64,000 bases of DNA from Sporosarcina sp. Te-1. Lineage in GTDB: Bacteria; Bacillota; Bacilli; Bacillales_A; Planococcaceae. Under the pieces are notes generated by a model that was not told the DNA's origin, ran no database searches, and was given only the letters and a program-made list of their open reading frames with translations. Made by a program: the position numbers and the translations under genes. Shown here in pieces: positions 26,944-34,935 of the stretch. Each line of letters begins with the position of its first letter. Within the stretch, counting starts at the first letter, position 1. The stretch is from contig NZ_CP071798.1 in NCBI RefSeq assembly GCF_017498505.1, positions 3,335,501-3,399,500 on the forward strand. Direction: 5' to 3'.

Positions 26944-27144
26944 TCATTCCGCTTTCCTATTCCAAAATGAATGTATAGCTAAACCTAAAGTTATAGCAGG
27001 TAATAAATACCAAAAAGTATATTTCTCAAAAATATATTTAAATTCAGGGATAAATACTAAATATTTATAAATAAACATAAACATAAAAAATGAACTGACC
27101 AATAAAATAGATTCAGAAATATTAATAGTTTTTTTGTTTTTCAT
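26944..27144 (-). CDS. Small two-helix membrane protein (unknown)
   Basis: A 66-aa protein with two hydrophobic segments (about 12-31 and 44-60) and a charged C-terminus, HSFWNRKAE. I do not recognise the family. ATG 27144 is preceded by AGGAGAGG. An 11-codon frame (MNGFIRIYRRG) with its own AAAAAGGAG site ends just upstream and may couple translation. A strong promoter with a palindromic operator drives it (27214-27242). The divergent neighbour encodes a secreted protein, so a membrane-immunity role is conceivable but unproven. Confidence 0.55.
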   Translation of the reverse strand: MKNKKTINISESILLVSSFFMFMFIYKYLVFIPEFKYIFEKYTFWYLLPAITLGLAIHSFWNRKAE

Positions 27145-27213
27145 TTGAATACCTAACCTCTCCTATATATTCGGATAAAACCATTCATAGCATAGCTCCT
27201 TTTTATTCTTTTG

Positions 27214-27242
27214 ATTATATAACATAATGTTATGTAAGACAA
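27214..27242 (-). promoter_or_regulatory. Regulated promoter of the small membrane-protein gene
   Basis: On the minus strand TTGTCT (forward 27237-27242) and TATAAT (forward 27214-27219) are 17 bp apart. The spacer contains a perfect inverted repeat, ATAACAT-A-ATGTTAT (27219-27233), placed where a repressor would block RNA polymerase. Confidence 0.6.
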
Positions 27243-27265
27243 AAATAAAAATTCTAAATTAATAG

Positions 27266-27295
27266 TTTACAATGTGGTAATATTTGTTATATGAT
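27266..27295 (+). promoter_or_regulatory. Promoter of the secreted-protein gene
   Basis: TTTACA (27266-27271), an 18-bp spacer and TATGAT (27290-27295), 30 bp before the gene at 27325. It is divergent from the promoter at 27214-27242 and close enough to share its operator. Confidence 0.5.
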
Positions 27296-27324
27296 TGTTT
27301 TAATACAAAAAGGGAGTGAAGCAA

Positions 27325-27923
27325 ATGAAATTAAAGACAATTTTATTTTCACTGTTAGCAGCTCTATTGTTTACTGTTACCTCTAGCCTATTAGCATAGC
27401 ATCAACAATTACTGAAGAACCAATTAATCTTTCTGATCGGGCGGACTACGACAACTTAAAAATCCAAGAAACTGATGGATCAATCCTTAGCTTTGATAAC
27501 CTGGAAGATATGGAAAAATACGTGAAGGCTTTTGAACAACCCGAGGAGTCTAACGAATCTATTATTCAACCTCTAGTTTTTGGAGAAACATTAATCGGTA
27601 CTGAATATAAGTATTTTGAATTTATGGGTTATTCGAAATACACTAAAGACTGGCAGAAGAATAGTCATTACACAACAACAAAAGGCGAATCACAAACTTT
27701 CTCCAATAAAGTTACTACAACATGGGGAGATGTATCTGTATCATATAGCCATTCAGAAGGTGTAACTAGAACCATACCAGCAGATGCATCTAGATGGAGT
27801 AGATTAGCTGGGTACGCAGATTTAAAAATTGAGAGATTTAAAATTACTCAACCTAGTTTTGGGACTATTTATACTACTAAAGTAACAAAGTTAAATCTTT
27901 ATACTGATGTGAAGTATAAATAA
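27325..27923 (+). pseudogene. Secreted protein gene frameshifted by a 5-bp tandem duplication
   Basis: ATG 27325 (after AGGGAGTGAAG) encodes a signal peptide, MKLKTILFSLLAALLFTVTS, then hits TAG at 27397. The sequence there is a perfect tandem AGCAT-AGCAT. Removing one copy restores one frame: signal peptide, cleavage near LLA-STITEEP, then about 172 residues ending LNLYTDVKYK. The mature part is Tyr/Thr/Ser rich with a WGDVSVSYSHSEG segment. I do not recognise the family. It may be a fresh mutation, a phase-variable tract or a sequencing error. Confidence 0.65.
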
Positions 27924-27933
27924 AATATAAAAT

Positions 27934-27967
27934 AAAAAAGAGTAACAAAAACATGTTACTCTTTTTT
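27934..27967 (+). terminator. Intrinsic terminator after the secreted-protein gene
   Basis: AAAAGAGTAACA and TGTTACTCTTTT form the stem with an AAAACA-type loop and a T-run. The A-rich left arm means it may also work on the minus strand. Confidence 0.8.
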
Positions 27968-28088
27968 ACTTATATACTCTTGGTTTTGTTCCTCTCGGAT
28001 CTCCATAGCTGTTGGGATAATTTCCGCATAAGCGAAGTCCAATTCATAATCGCTCGTTCCTAACTTGTGATTTTTACGCCAGATAGAG
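27956..28088 (-). pseudogene. Gene fragment of unknown family
   Basis: The minus strand carries an open stretch reading RRNISIWRKNHKLGTSDYEL and FAYAEIIPTAMEIREEQNQE before a stop at 27956. It has protein-like composition but no credible start. It probably is the 3' remnant of a lost gene. Confidence 0.25.
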
Positions 28089-28267
28089 ATATTTCTTCTC
28101 GCGCCTTTTCCACACCCCTTCACCTCTCCATCTCCCGACCTTGTTCCCCCCTATGTAAAATTAGCGAAGAAGTTGGATTATGTATTGAAAGAAACGTATG
28201 ATACTTATTTTATTAATCAAATGAAATAGATTTTGAGTCTTAATACAACTAAAAACTTAAGGAAAGA
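28089..28267. other. Junk-like gap with a short gene remnant
   Basis: The plus strand reads YVKLAKKLDYVLKETYDTYF and ends at a stop near 28230, about 25 codons without a start. It is followed by a perfect terminator (28269), which suggests the tail of a deleted gene. Confidence 0.3.
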
Positions 28268-28268
28268 G

Positions 28269-28299
28269 CGCATACATGCCTCTCATGTATGCGTTTTTT
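28269..28299 (+). terminator. Perfect intrinsic terminator
   Basis: CGCATACATG and CATGTATGCG (10 bp, no mismatch) are followed by TTTTTT. No intact gene precedes it. Confidence 0.88.
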
Positions 28300-28301
28300 C
28301 G

Positions 28302-28351
28302 TTGACAACACAAGATATTCAAGTTATATTTTTGATTAACAAGTCAGTCAA
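28302..28351 (+). promoter_or_regulatory. Promoter and probable TetR operator
   Basis: TTGACA (28302-28307), 17 bp, TATATT (28325-28330). Immediately downstream is the imperfect palindrome TTGATTAAC-AA-GTCAGTCAA (28332-28351), well placed for autorepression by the TetR protein encoded next. Confidence 0.65.
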
Positions 28352-28368
28352 TGATAAGAGGGATTGAA

Positions 28369-28953
28369 ATGCCAAAGACAGAACAACAAAATCAGGAATT
28401 GCGGGATGCAAGAAGGGAACAAATTTTACGTGTGGCGACCTCCATTTTTGCGAGAAGAGGGATGGCGGGTACTAAAATTAGCGATATTGCCAAAGAGGCT
28501 CAATTAAGTCACGGACTCGTCTACCACTATTTTTCTTCAAAGGAGGAGATATTTATCGAACTGGTTCGAAATGCGGCCGCGTCTTCCATTGAAGTAATTC
28601 ACATGGCAAATGAGCAGCCGGGCCAGGCGGCAGAGAAGATGTACTGGATGACGACTCAAATACTTCAGAGTTTACAAGGGGAAAGTAGATTATTATATTT
28701 ACTCATGATGCAGGCCAGTACGTCCGAAGCAGTACCAGTAGAAGTAAAAGCCATATTGAAGGAGCATTCTCCGGTTATGCAAACAATTCCTTTAATTAAG
28801 GAAGCACAAGAGGATGGAGAATTCCGATCAGAAGATCCCGTTACGTTGGCCACCACGTATTATGCCTTCATACAAGGGCTTGCAATGAACAAGATTCAGT
28901 GGGAGGATTGTCCGCTGCCGGATGCCGATACCATTTTGAAGGTCATGCGATAG
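28369..28953 (+). CDS. TetR-family transcriptional regulator
   Basis: Repressor of 194 aa with an N-terminal helix-turn-helix (about 13-60): REQILRVATSIFARRGMAG, then ISDIAKEAQLSHGLVYHYF. The C-terminal ligand domain is helical. ATG 28369 is preferred because AGAGGG lies about 7 bp upstream; ATG 28351 overlaps the operator. A small integral membrane protein gene follows within 12 bp and is probably its target, together with itself. Confidence 0.9.
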   Translation: MPKTEQQNQELRDARREQILRVATSIFARRGMAGTKISDIAKEAQLSHGLVYHYFSSKEEIFIELVRNAAASSIEVIHMANEQPGQAAEKMYWMTTQILQSLQGESRLLYLLMMQASTSEAVPVEVKAILKEHSPVMQTIPLIKEAQEDGEFRSEDPVTLATTYYAFIQGLAMNKIQWEDCPLPDADTILKVMR

Positions 28954-28964
28954 GGGGAAAGGTA

Positions 28965-29603
28965 TTGGATAGAATAAGGACGTTTATTATATTATCACCA
29001 CCCCTTATTATTTTGATCGGGTTCACAACAGCCAAGCTGTTCACTCCGGTCATTCAGGAGTGGGCATGGATTCCACTGGCGCTTGTCTACTGGTTGGTAA
29101 TGGGTATTTGCATTGGAGTTGGCAAGGGAGACAAACGGTTGGCCAATTGGATTCGAAAGCCGTTGCCAACGAAATTGACAATTGTCGGGATGTTGTTAGG
29201 GATGTTTCCTTTGACTGTTTTATTTACCAATATCCATCTTTTTGACTCGATTGGACTTGTGATCCTGTGGCTTGCATTTGCGATCATCAATCCATGGTTC
29301 GAAGAATATTATTGGCGTGGGATATTACTCGACAGCACGCTGAAAGTCATGCCGAAATGGCTTAGCATCGGGTATTCAACCTTCTTTTTCGTGGCAAGCC
29401 ACCCTCTCATGTGGGGTGTGTTTTCCATTGCGAATCGCAGCTCCCATGTCGTCATATTCTTATCCATTATCGGAGTCGTTTGGTCCCTCATGTCTCTTCG
29501 TTCCAAAAGCTTGCGGTGGGTGATTGTTTCCCATTGCATCGTCGATATCGGTATAATTACGGTTCTAGTCTTTTTAAATATTTATATTCCGCCGATTGGA
29601 TGA
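28965..29603 (+). CDS. CPBP-family (CAAX-protease-like) membrane protein
   Basis: Integral membrane protein of about 212 aa with six to seven hydrophobic helices. The glutamate motif is PWFEEYYWRGILLD (EExxxR), with later His-containing helices (ASHPLMWG, SHCIVDIG), as in the CPBP/Abi metalloprotease family. Family members range from prenyl-protein proteases to bacteriocin self-immunity proteins, so the substrate is open. TTG 28965 follows AGGGGGAAAGG; the frame upstream lies inside tetR. Confidence 0.8.
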   Translation: MDRIRTFIILSPPLIILIGFTTAKLFTPVIQEWAWIPLALVYWLVMGICIGVGKGDKRLANWIRKPLPTKLTIVGMLLGMFPLTVLFTNIHLFDSIGLVILWLAFAIINPWFEEYYWRGILLDSTLKVMPKWLSIGYSTFFFVASHPLMWGVFSIANRSSHVVIFLSIIGVVWSLMSLRSKSLRWVIVSHCIVDIGIITVLVFLNIYIPPIG

Positions 29604-29649
29604 GTAAATGTGTGCATTTCGCTAGCATCGTACATGGGAGGGGAATCAA

Positions 29650-30912
29650 ATGCTGGGGTTACAAGTTAAATTAGAAGCATATATGAATCAATACATGGAC
29701 TTATGGGACTTTTACGGAGTAATTCAAGTGATCAAAAAAGGCGAGGTACTATTTGAAAAGACAGATGGATATGCCAATATCGAATTTGGAGTGGAAAATG
29801 ATATTAATACACGCTTTTCACTCGCTTCCGTATCCAAGCAGTTTACAGCCTTCGCAATTATGCTTCTTTATGAAAAGAACATGCTAGACATTGATAAACC
29901 GGCTAGATTATACCTGCCAGCTGCGTTGAAAATTGATGAGTCGATCACTGTCCATCACTTACTGTCGCATACATCTGGTTTGTATAATTTCACTACCTTT
30001 GAGAATGACTTTTTTGCCGGCTACAACAGATTGGATTATTCACGTGACGACTTTTTCCAGCGTTATATAAATAAACAACCACAAAAGCCAGCAGGAACAG
30101 TTTATGAATACAACAACGCGAATTATAATTTGTTGGCATGGATTATTGAACATGTTTCAGGAGAAAGATACGAAGACTTCTTGAGAAGCCAAATATTCCT
30201 GCCTTTGGATATGGTGAATAGCGCGGTGGATGATGGTTGTAAGGTAATAAAAAACAGAGCATGTAATTATGTAAAAGATTTTGAGACAACCATCAAAGCC
30301 CCGTATTATAACGAGAAATTTAGCATTGGTGCAGGAGCCATCATTTCAAATTGCGAGGATTTATACAAGTGGTATACGTGCTTGAGAGATCAAAAAATGC
30401 TATCAGAGAAAGGGTATGCACGATTTTTTAATGAAAACATAAATGAGTACTGCTATGGGTTAGAGTACCATCGCAATTACGGCAGCTATTCCCACGGCGG
30501 CGATCACCTTGGAATCTGTACCTTTACGAAATATTTTTTTGATGAAGATATTTGCATCCTCATACTTTCCAATAATGAAGCGATCAATCAGTATAGGCTG
30601 GGCAACAATATTGCGGATATTCTGCAGGGTGTTGATGTGGATGTCCCTACAAAACATAAAGAGCTTCCCCTAAACGAAAGGAAGCTTCAAGAGTATTGCG
30701 GCACATATTTGAAAGATAAAATTGAAATAGAATTACTCGGCGGCAAATTGTATTTTACAAGATTCTCGGGCAATCTTCATATTGAGCTTTATCCAGTCGG
30801 TGAAGGGAAGTTTGCTCGTAGATATTTTGATCAAATTAATCCATACAGTATTGTGGAGGATGAAAACGGCAATATGTCGTTTTTCGGATATGAGAAAACC
30901 CCGGTTAACTAG
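29650..30912 (+). CDS. Serine hydrolase, beta-lactamase class C / PBP4 family
   Basis: Protein of 420 aa. Ser60 and Lys63 (SLASVSKQ) form the SxxK motif, VYEYNNANYNLL supplies the Y-x-N element, and HLLSHTSGLYNF is the family's helix motif. A C-terminal about 90-residue beta-rich domain follows. No signal peptide is visible, so it may be cytosolic, which is common for esterase-like members. ATG is preceded by GGGAGGGG. Codon use is AT-richer than the eut or nar genes. Confidence 0.85.
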   Translation: MLGLQVKLEAYMNQYMDLWDFYGVIQVIKKGEVLFEKTDGYANIEFGVENDINTRFSLASVSKQFTAFAIMLLYEKNMLDIDKPARLYLPAALKIDESITVHHLLSHTSGLYNFTTFENDFFAGYNRLDYSRDDFFQRYINKQPQKPAGTVYEYNNANYNLLAWIIEHVSGERYEDFLRSQIFLPLDMVNSAVDDGCKVIKNRACNYVKDFETTIKAPYYNEKFSIGAGAIISNCEDLYKWYTCLRDQKMLSEKGYARFFNENINEYCYGLEYHRNYGSYSHGGDHLGICTFTKYFFDEDICILILSNNEAINQYRLGNNIADILQGVDVDVPTKHKELPLNERKLQEYCGTYLKDKIEIELLGGKLYFTRFSGNLHIELYPVGEGKFARRYFDQINPYSIVEDENGNMSFFGYEKTPVN

Positions 30913-30927
30913 GGTAGTACAGAAATA

Positions 30928-30963
30928 GTCCAATTTCTTACTATTTCTGTTGAGAAATTGGAC
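30928..30963. terminator. Hairpin between the serine hydrolase and MOSC genes
   Basis: GTCCAATTTCT pairs with AGAAATTGGAC. The U-run after it is weak (TTATTAAT), so it may be a less efficient or bidirectional terminator. Confidence 0.45.
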
Positions 30964-31061
30964 TTATTAATATCAAAAATTGCTCCCTGTTATCTTTTGC
31001 CCAATAATCGTGCACTGGCATCCACTTCATTGCCCTCCAGCCGCTTTTCAAATGTCGTTCT

Positions 31062-31673
31062 TCAGTTGCGGGACAACTCGTTCACTTCCAATAGTTGTCG
31101 AATACCTACTAAGTCATTTTTATCATGATGCATGAGTCGATTTGCTTCTGCAACAGAGATGGCTTTTTCATGTGAATGAAGTGGAATCAATTCGTCTAAA
31201 GGGGAGACCATGCCCTCTTGCAGAACTCGAAAATAAAACCCTGTATATCCTGAATTTTGGACAAGCAGCGGCATGTCTTTGCGATCGTAAAGCAACGCCA
31301 ATTTAAAACAGGGCTGGCGGGGTTGGCTCACTTGTACGACGGCTTCCCCGAGTTGAAATGAATCTCCGATGCAAAGGTCTTTCTCCGTCAAGCCCTGTAA
31401 TGTTAGGTTTTCACCAAAAGCCCCGAAAGAAAGGGGTCGGCCCAATTGTTCTTCCCAGTAGGAGTAATGTTCGAATGGGTACGCACAAACGGCTTTATCG
31501 ATGCCGCCATGATGGACCAAATCACCTTGGCCGTCTCCATTAAAATTCAAAGTGGTTAATAAAATAGGTTTGTTGATCGGTTTTTTCTGAATGCCGGTTG
31601 TCACTTGTTTAGTTCCAAACGCAAGTTCAATTGGTTTTCCAATGTTCATTGAACGGATTTCCATTTTCTTCAT
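31062..31673 (-). CDS. MOSC domain protein (YiiM-like)
   Basis: Protein of about 203 aa with a MOSC (molybdenum cofactor sulfurase C-terminal) domain. It contains GDGQGDLVHHGGIDKAVCAY, FGENLTLQGL and VSQPRQPCFKLAL, where the conserved Cys is thought to handle sulfur or the Mo ligand. YiiM-type proteins reduce N-hydroxylated substrates using Moco. ATG 31673 follows GAGGTG; the in-frame GTG at 31682 is part of that ribosome site. It is divergent from the LysR gene next to it. Confidence 0.85.
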   Translation of the reverse strand: MKKMEIRSMNIGKPIELAFGTKQVTTGIQKKPINKPILLTTLNFNGDGQGDLVHHGGIDKAVCAYPFEHYSYWEEQLGRPLSFGAFGENLTLQGLTEKDLCIGDSFQLGEAVVQVSQPRQPCFKLALLYDRKDMPLLVQNSGYTGFYFRVLQEGMVSPLDELIPLHSHEKAISVAEANRLMHHDKNDLVGIRQLLEVNELSRN

Positions 31674-31749
31674 TGTTTGCACCTCATTTCATTTCGTAAC
31701 ACATGAAATTCTTTCCACTTCCAGTATAATCGATGTAGGGGGAATGGAT

Positions 31750-32634
31750 ATGGAATTGAGACAACTGGAATATTTCATTGCGGTATGTGAGGAGCTCCAC
31801 TTTACTCGGGCTGCTGAAAAACTTGGCATGACACAGCCATCGTTAAGTCAACAGATCGGCTTGCTGGAACACGAAGTGGGCATGAAATTATTTGACCGGA
31901 TCGGCAGGAAGATAGCGATCACTGAATCGGGCACCATTCTGTTGGAACATGCTTACCGTGTTTTCCATGAGTTATCCCAAGCGAAGGAGGCCATCGGTGA
32001 GTTGCATGGATTGGAGAGAGGTTCATTGAAGATCGGGGCATTGCTCACAGTCGTCAACACCTTGTTGCCGCCAACCCTCATCGATTTTCACCAAAAGTAT
32101 CCAAATATCGAACTATCCGTCTCTGGCATGCGGACAGATGATATTAAATCAGCCATCCTTCATAATGCAATCGACATGGGGATTGCCTATTTACCGCTCG
32201 AACATCCGGACATCGAAACGATTTCATTACAAAAAGAGGATTTGGTGCTTGTTATGTCCAACCACCATCCGCTAGCTGGAGAGTCCGTCATTCCCTTGAA
32301 TTTCCTTAAACAAACAGCCTCCATTTTACTGCCAGAAACGTATTATCTACGTCAATATATAAATAGACTTTGCCAACAGGAAGGATTTCTGCCGGTTCCT
32401 GCAATGGAGCTGACGACACTTGAATCCATCCTCACTATGGTCAAACGGGGAGTAGGCGTGACCATATTGACGAAATCCTATCTTGATTCTCTCCATCAGC
32501 CTGATCTTTGCATTGCCAAGATTGATCATCCGGCAATAGAAATGGAGATTGGCATCTTATATCGGAAACATAAACATCTTTGCTCGGCCAGCAGGGAATT
32601 CATTCGAATACTCAAACAAACCAAAGGGAATTGA
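31750..32634 (+). CDS. LysR-family transcriptional regulator
   Basis: Regulator of 294 aa with an N-terminal winged helix (MELRQLEYFIAVCEELHFTR, then TQPSLSQQIGLLEHEVG, about 1-60) and a periplasmic-binding-like effector domain. It resembles the CynR/CysB-like branch. ATG 31750 is 7 bp after GGGGGA. Divergent from the MOSC gene, its likely target. Effector unknown. Confidence 0.9.
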   Translation: MELRQLEYFIAVCEELHFTRAAEKLGMTQPSLSQQIGLLEHEVGMKLFDRIGRKIAITESGTILLEHAYRVFHELSQAKEAIGELHGLERGSLKIGALLTVVNTLLPPTLIDFHQKYPNIELSVSGMRTDDIKSAILHNAIDMGIAYLPLEHPDIETISLQKEDLVLVMSNHHPLAGESVIPLNFLKQTASILLPETYYLRQYINRLCQQEGFLPVPAMELTTLESILTMVKRGVGVTILTKSYLDSLHQPDLCIAKIDHPAIEMEIGILYRKHKHLCSASREFIRILKQTKGN

Positions 32635-32656
32635 GGCGTCACGAGGACGCCTCTTT
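32633..32656. terminator. Terminator between convergent genes
   Basis: GAGGCGTC-ACGAG-GACGCCTC stem with TTTG on the plus side, placed between the convergent LysR and glutaredoxin-like genes. Confidence 0.65.
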
Positions 32657-32657
32657 G

Positions 32658-32894
32658 TCATCCCTTCACTTCTTCCAAACTTGCACCATAATTAATGTGA
32701 TAGACGCTTCCGTCCAGTACCAAAGCTGGCACCGACTTGACTCCAGCCTTTTCCGCTTCATCGATCCGCTCCCGATCGGTACCTAGATGGACAATTTCCG
32801 GATTGACCTTAGACGAATCGAGATAAGTGATCAATACTTTTTCCGCATCCACACAAACCGGGCAACCGGCATGATAGAAAACCGCCTTTGACAT
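32658..32894 (-). CDS. Glutaredoxin/thioredoxin-like protein
   Basis: Small redox protein of 78 aa with active-site Cys11-Pro-Val-Cys14 near the N-terminus and the cis-Pro motif SVPALVLDG. It probably performs thiol-disulfide exchange in the cytosol. ATG preceded by AGGAGTGG. Monocistronic. Confidence 0.85.
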   Translation of the reverse strand: MSKAVFYHAGCPVCVDAEKVLITYLDSSKVNPEIVHLGTDRERIDEAEKAGVKSVPALVLDGSVYHINYGASLEEVKG

Positions 32895-33000
32895 AATGAA
32901 CCACTCCTTATCCTATTAATGCAGCGCTGCTAGCCTTATTATAGGATCAGTAAAGAATGGGGAACAATAGCAAATCCCCTATCCTAACGATAGGAGATTC

Positions 33001-34116
33001 CTATGATCCAATGGTTGGCTGTAATTCTAATGTGTTTTCTTTCTCAATCCAGTCAATCATTTGATATAAAAGTCTTTTCTCCATCTCCCCGCGCAAATAG
33101 AGGGGATGCCAGACCCCAAGCAGTTCGATCGCCTTCTTTAACAGCAGGACAGCGTTTTGTGTATCTCCTTGTATGTAAGATAAAAACGCATTTCTTTTCG
33201 TATCTGTAATAGCATCCAGTGTTCCGATGGATTGCAGCGCGTTTTCGATGCCGGGATGGCTTGCAAGCCGACCGGTGAATAACAGGGCGGTGGCGTATGA
33301 GATATCAGCTATATCCGCGTACAGGTCATCTGTCTTTCCTGTACGGGTAAAGGCGGTCTGGTGTCCAATCGATGCAGCTTTTTCAGCATGCTTTGGAAGA
33401 TGAAAGTAATTGATCGTATGCAAAAAACTTGTTGCCGACGGATCTTTCCCGGAGGTGATTAATTGCTCCACTGTGTCAATCAATGCCGAATCCCACTGTT
33501 TCACATCGGTATTCCGCGATTCTTCCAACAGAATTTGATGGCCCATTAAAAGGGCAGACTCATGCAAAGGCTCTGTTTTCAACTTTTGGATGACCAAACC
33601 GTCTGTGAACACGGATTTGACCGTAGCCGGTTTAAGATTTGAAGCACCAAGCAGGAAGTTCATGAGACCGAAGATAAGGAGAAAGGGATGATGCCAGACG
33701 CTAAACGCCGCCGTGATGGAAAGGATGCTGATTCCTATGTTCATAAGCGGCCCGCCATAAATATAGCGAATTAATCGGCTTCGCATATCTTCAAGATTCA
33801 ATTTCTCGGAAAACCCCATCATGGCACGTCCAACGTATCCTAAAGAGGAGGGGATGTAGTGGAAATGGAATTTGCCTCCATGCCGCTCCAAGACAAGGGG
33901 ACCGACACTTATATTTAATACTTTCATTCCTTGTGAAATTCCAAACAGCGCATGTCCTGCTTCGTGAATGAAGACAGTCAGAGCGAAACTGGCTAAAGCA
34001 TACAACGCCATACTGACGATCATGCCCAAAGACCATGACTCTGGATAAAAAATAAAGTACAGGACCGCCAATAACCCTATGGCAGCCCCGAGTAACGCTG
34101 AACCAAACTCTTTCAT
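33001..34116 (-). CDS. M50-family membrane metallopeptidase
   Basis: Protein of 371 aa with zinc motif HEAGH (51-55) at the end of a membrane helix and a later second-ligand region (FLLGASNLKPA...TDGL) typical of site-2-protease-like peptidases. The C-terminal about 170 residues are soluble. It starts 10 bp after a 26-aa peptide gene and lies at the end of an ABC-transporter operon. M50 proteases occur beside ABC transporters in peptide systems such as the Bacillus yyd operon, where they are proposed to process small peptides; a similar role here is inference. Confidence 0.8.
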   Translation of the reverse strand: MKEFGSALLGAAIGLLAVLYFIFYPESWSLGMIVSMALYALASFALTVFIHEAGHALFGISQGMKVLNISVGPLVLERHGGKFHFHYIPSSLGYVGRAMMGFSEKLNLEDMRSRLIRYIYGGPLMNIGISILSITAAFSVWHHPFLLIFGLMNFLLGASNLKPATVKSVFTDGLVIQKLKTEPLHESALLMGHQILLEESRNTDVKQWDSALIDTVEQLITSGKDPSATSFLHTINYFHLPKHAEKAASIGHQTAFTRTGKTDDLYADIADISYATALLFTGRLASHPGIENALQSIGTLDAITDTKRNAFLSYIQGDTQNAVLLLKKAIELLGVWHPLYLRGEMEKRLLYQMIDWIEKENTLELQPTIGS

Positions 34117-34126
34117 ATTGTCACCT

Positions 34127-34207
34127 CTAGCTGAAAAATGTCTTATAGACGAAGATAAGCACGACGCCTGCCAAGAATCCGATCAGTACCCGTCCAAGTT
34201 GTTTCAT
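34127..34207 (-). CDS. 26-aa hydrophobic peptide between ABC permease and M50 protease
   Basis: Minus-strand ORF encoding a peptide that starts MKQLGRVLIGFLAGVVLIF and ends YKTFFS. A strong AGGGGGAA site precedes the ATG (34207), and the stop is 10 bp before the protease start. It has a basic N-terminus, one membrane-spanning segment and a short polar end. It could be a small membrane subunit or a peptide substrate of the adjacent protease and exporter. No family recognised. Confidence 0.6.
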   Translation of the reverse strand: MKQLGRVLIGFLAGVVLIFVYKTFFS

Positions 34208-34227
34208 AACAATTCCCCCTAAGTGTA

Positions 34228-34935
34228 TTAATCGACCATCCGTTTCCGATAGATAACCACGGTAATCATAAAAGTTACGACCACCCATGCCGCAATGACG
34301 GCTAATGGAAGTAAGACATCACCAAATCCAGCACCTGCTTCTACTTTTGTTCCAATTTCAAGAAGTTGGATATTCGGTAAATAAGTCGCGGCCTTTAAAA
34401 TAGGATACTGTTCTGCCAGCGAGGTAATGAACGTTCCGAATGAGAAGATGATCATCACGGGAAGAACAAGAACAGATGCCTCCATAACAGACTTTGCAAA
34501 AAGGCCAAGTAAGGTGCCAAGACCGATATAAAAAAGAGCGGACAGAATGATGGCAATTGAAACTATGGCAATATTCGCCGGTTTGTATTCTGCCAAGAAC
34601 ATGCTGAGAAGTATGGTTAAAGTCGTCAATACAAAGGATAATAAGCTTTTACCAGTCAAAATTTCTGTCGTACTGGCAGGAGATAACATTAAGCCGCGCA
34701 ATGTGTTCTTTTCTTTTTCCTCGGCTATGAGACAACTTTGTACAAAAGCCGCAACCATTGAAAAGGCTAAATTGATCAACATATAGTGGGATTCAATTGC
34801 TGTAACGCCCATCCGTCCAAAGAACGCAGCCAATACCGGCGGCAAAAAAATCACGATTGATACGGCCATATTCCGTGAAAAATCCTTATAATCTTTCATA
34901 AAAATTGCGTTTACCCGTTTCCAAGAAAATGTCAT
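34228..34935 (-). CDS. ABC-2-type permease
   Basis: Membrane component of about 235 aa with six hydrophobic helices and the ABC-2 pattern (FMKDYKDFSRN near the N-terminus, then LIAEEKEKNTLRGLMLSPAS). It pairs with the ATPase upstream, whose stop it overlaps by 4 bp. Likely an exporter for a peptide or drug; the substrate is unknown. Confidence 0.88.
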   Translation of the reverse strand: MTFSWKRVNAIFMKDYKDFSRNMAVSIVIFLPPVLAAFFGRMGVTAIESHYMLINLAFSMVAAFVQSCLIAEEKEKNTLRGLMLSPASTTEILTGKSLLSFVLTTLTILLSMFLAEYKPANIAIVSIAIILSALFYIGLGTLLGLFAKSVMEASVLVLPVMIIFSFGTFITSLAEQYPILKAATYLPNIQLLEIGTKVEAGAGFGDVLLPLAVIAAWVVVTFMITVVIYRKRMVD

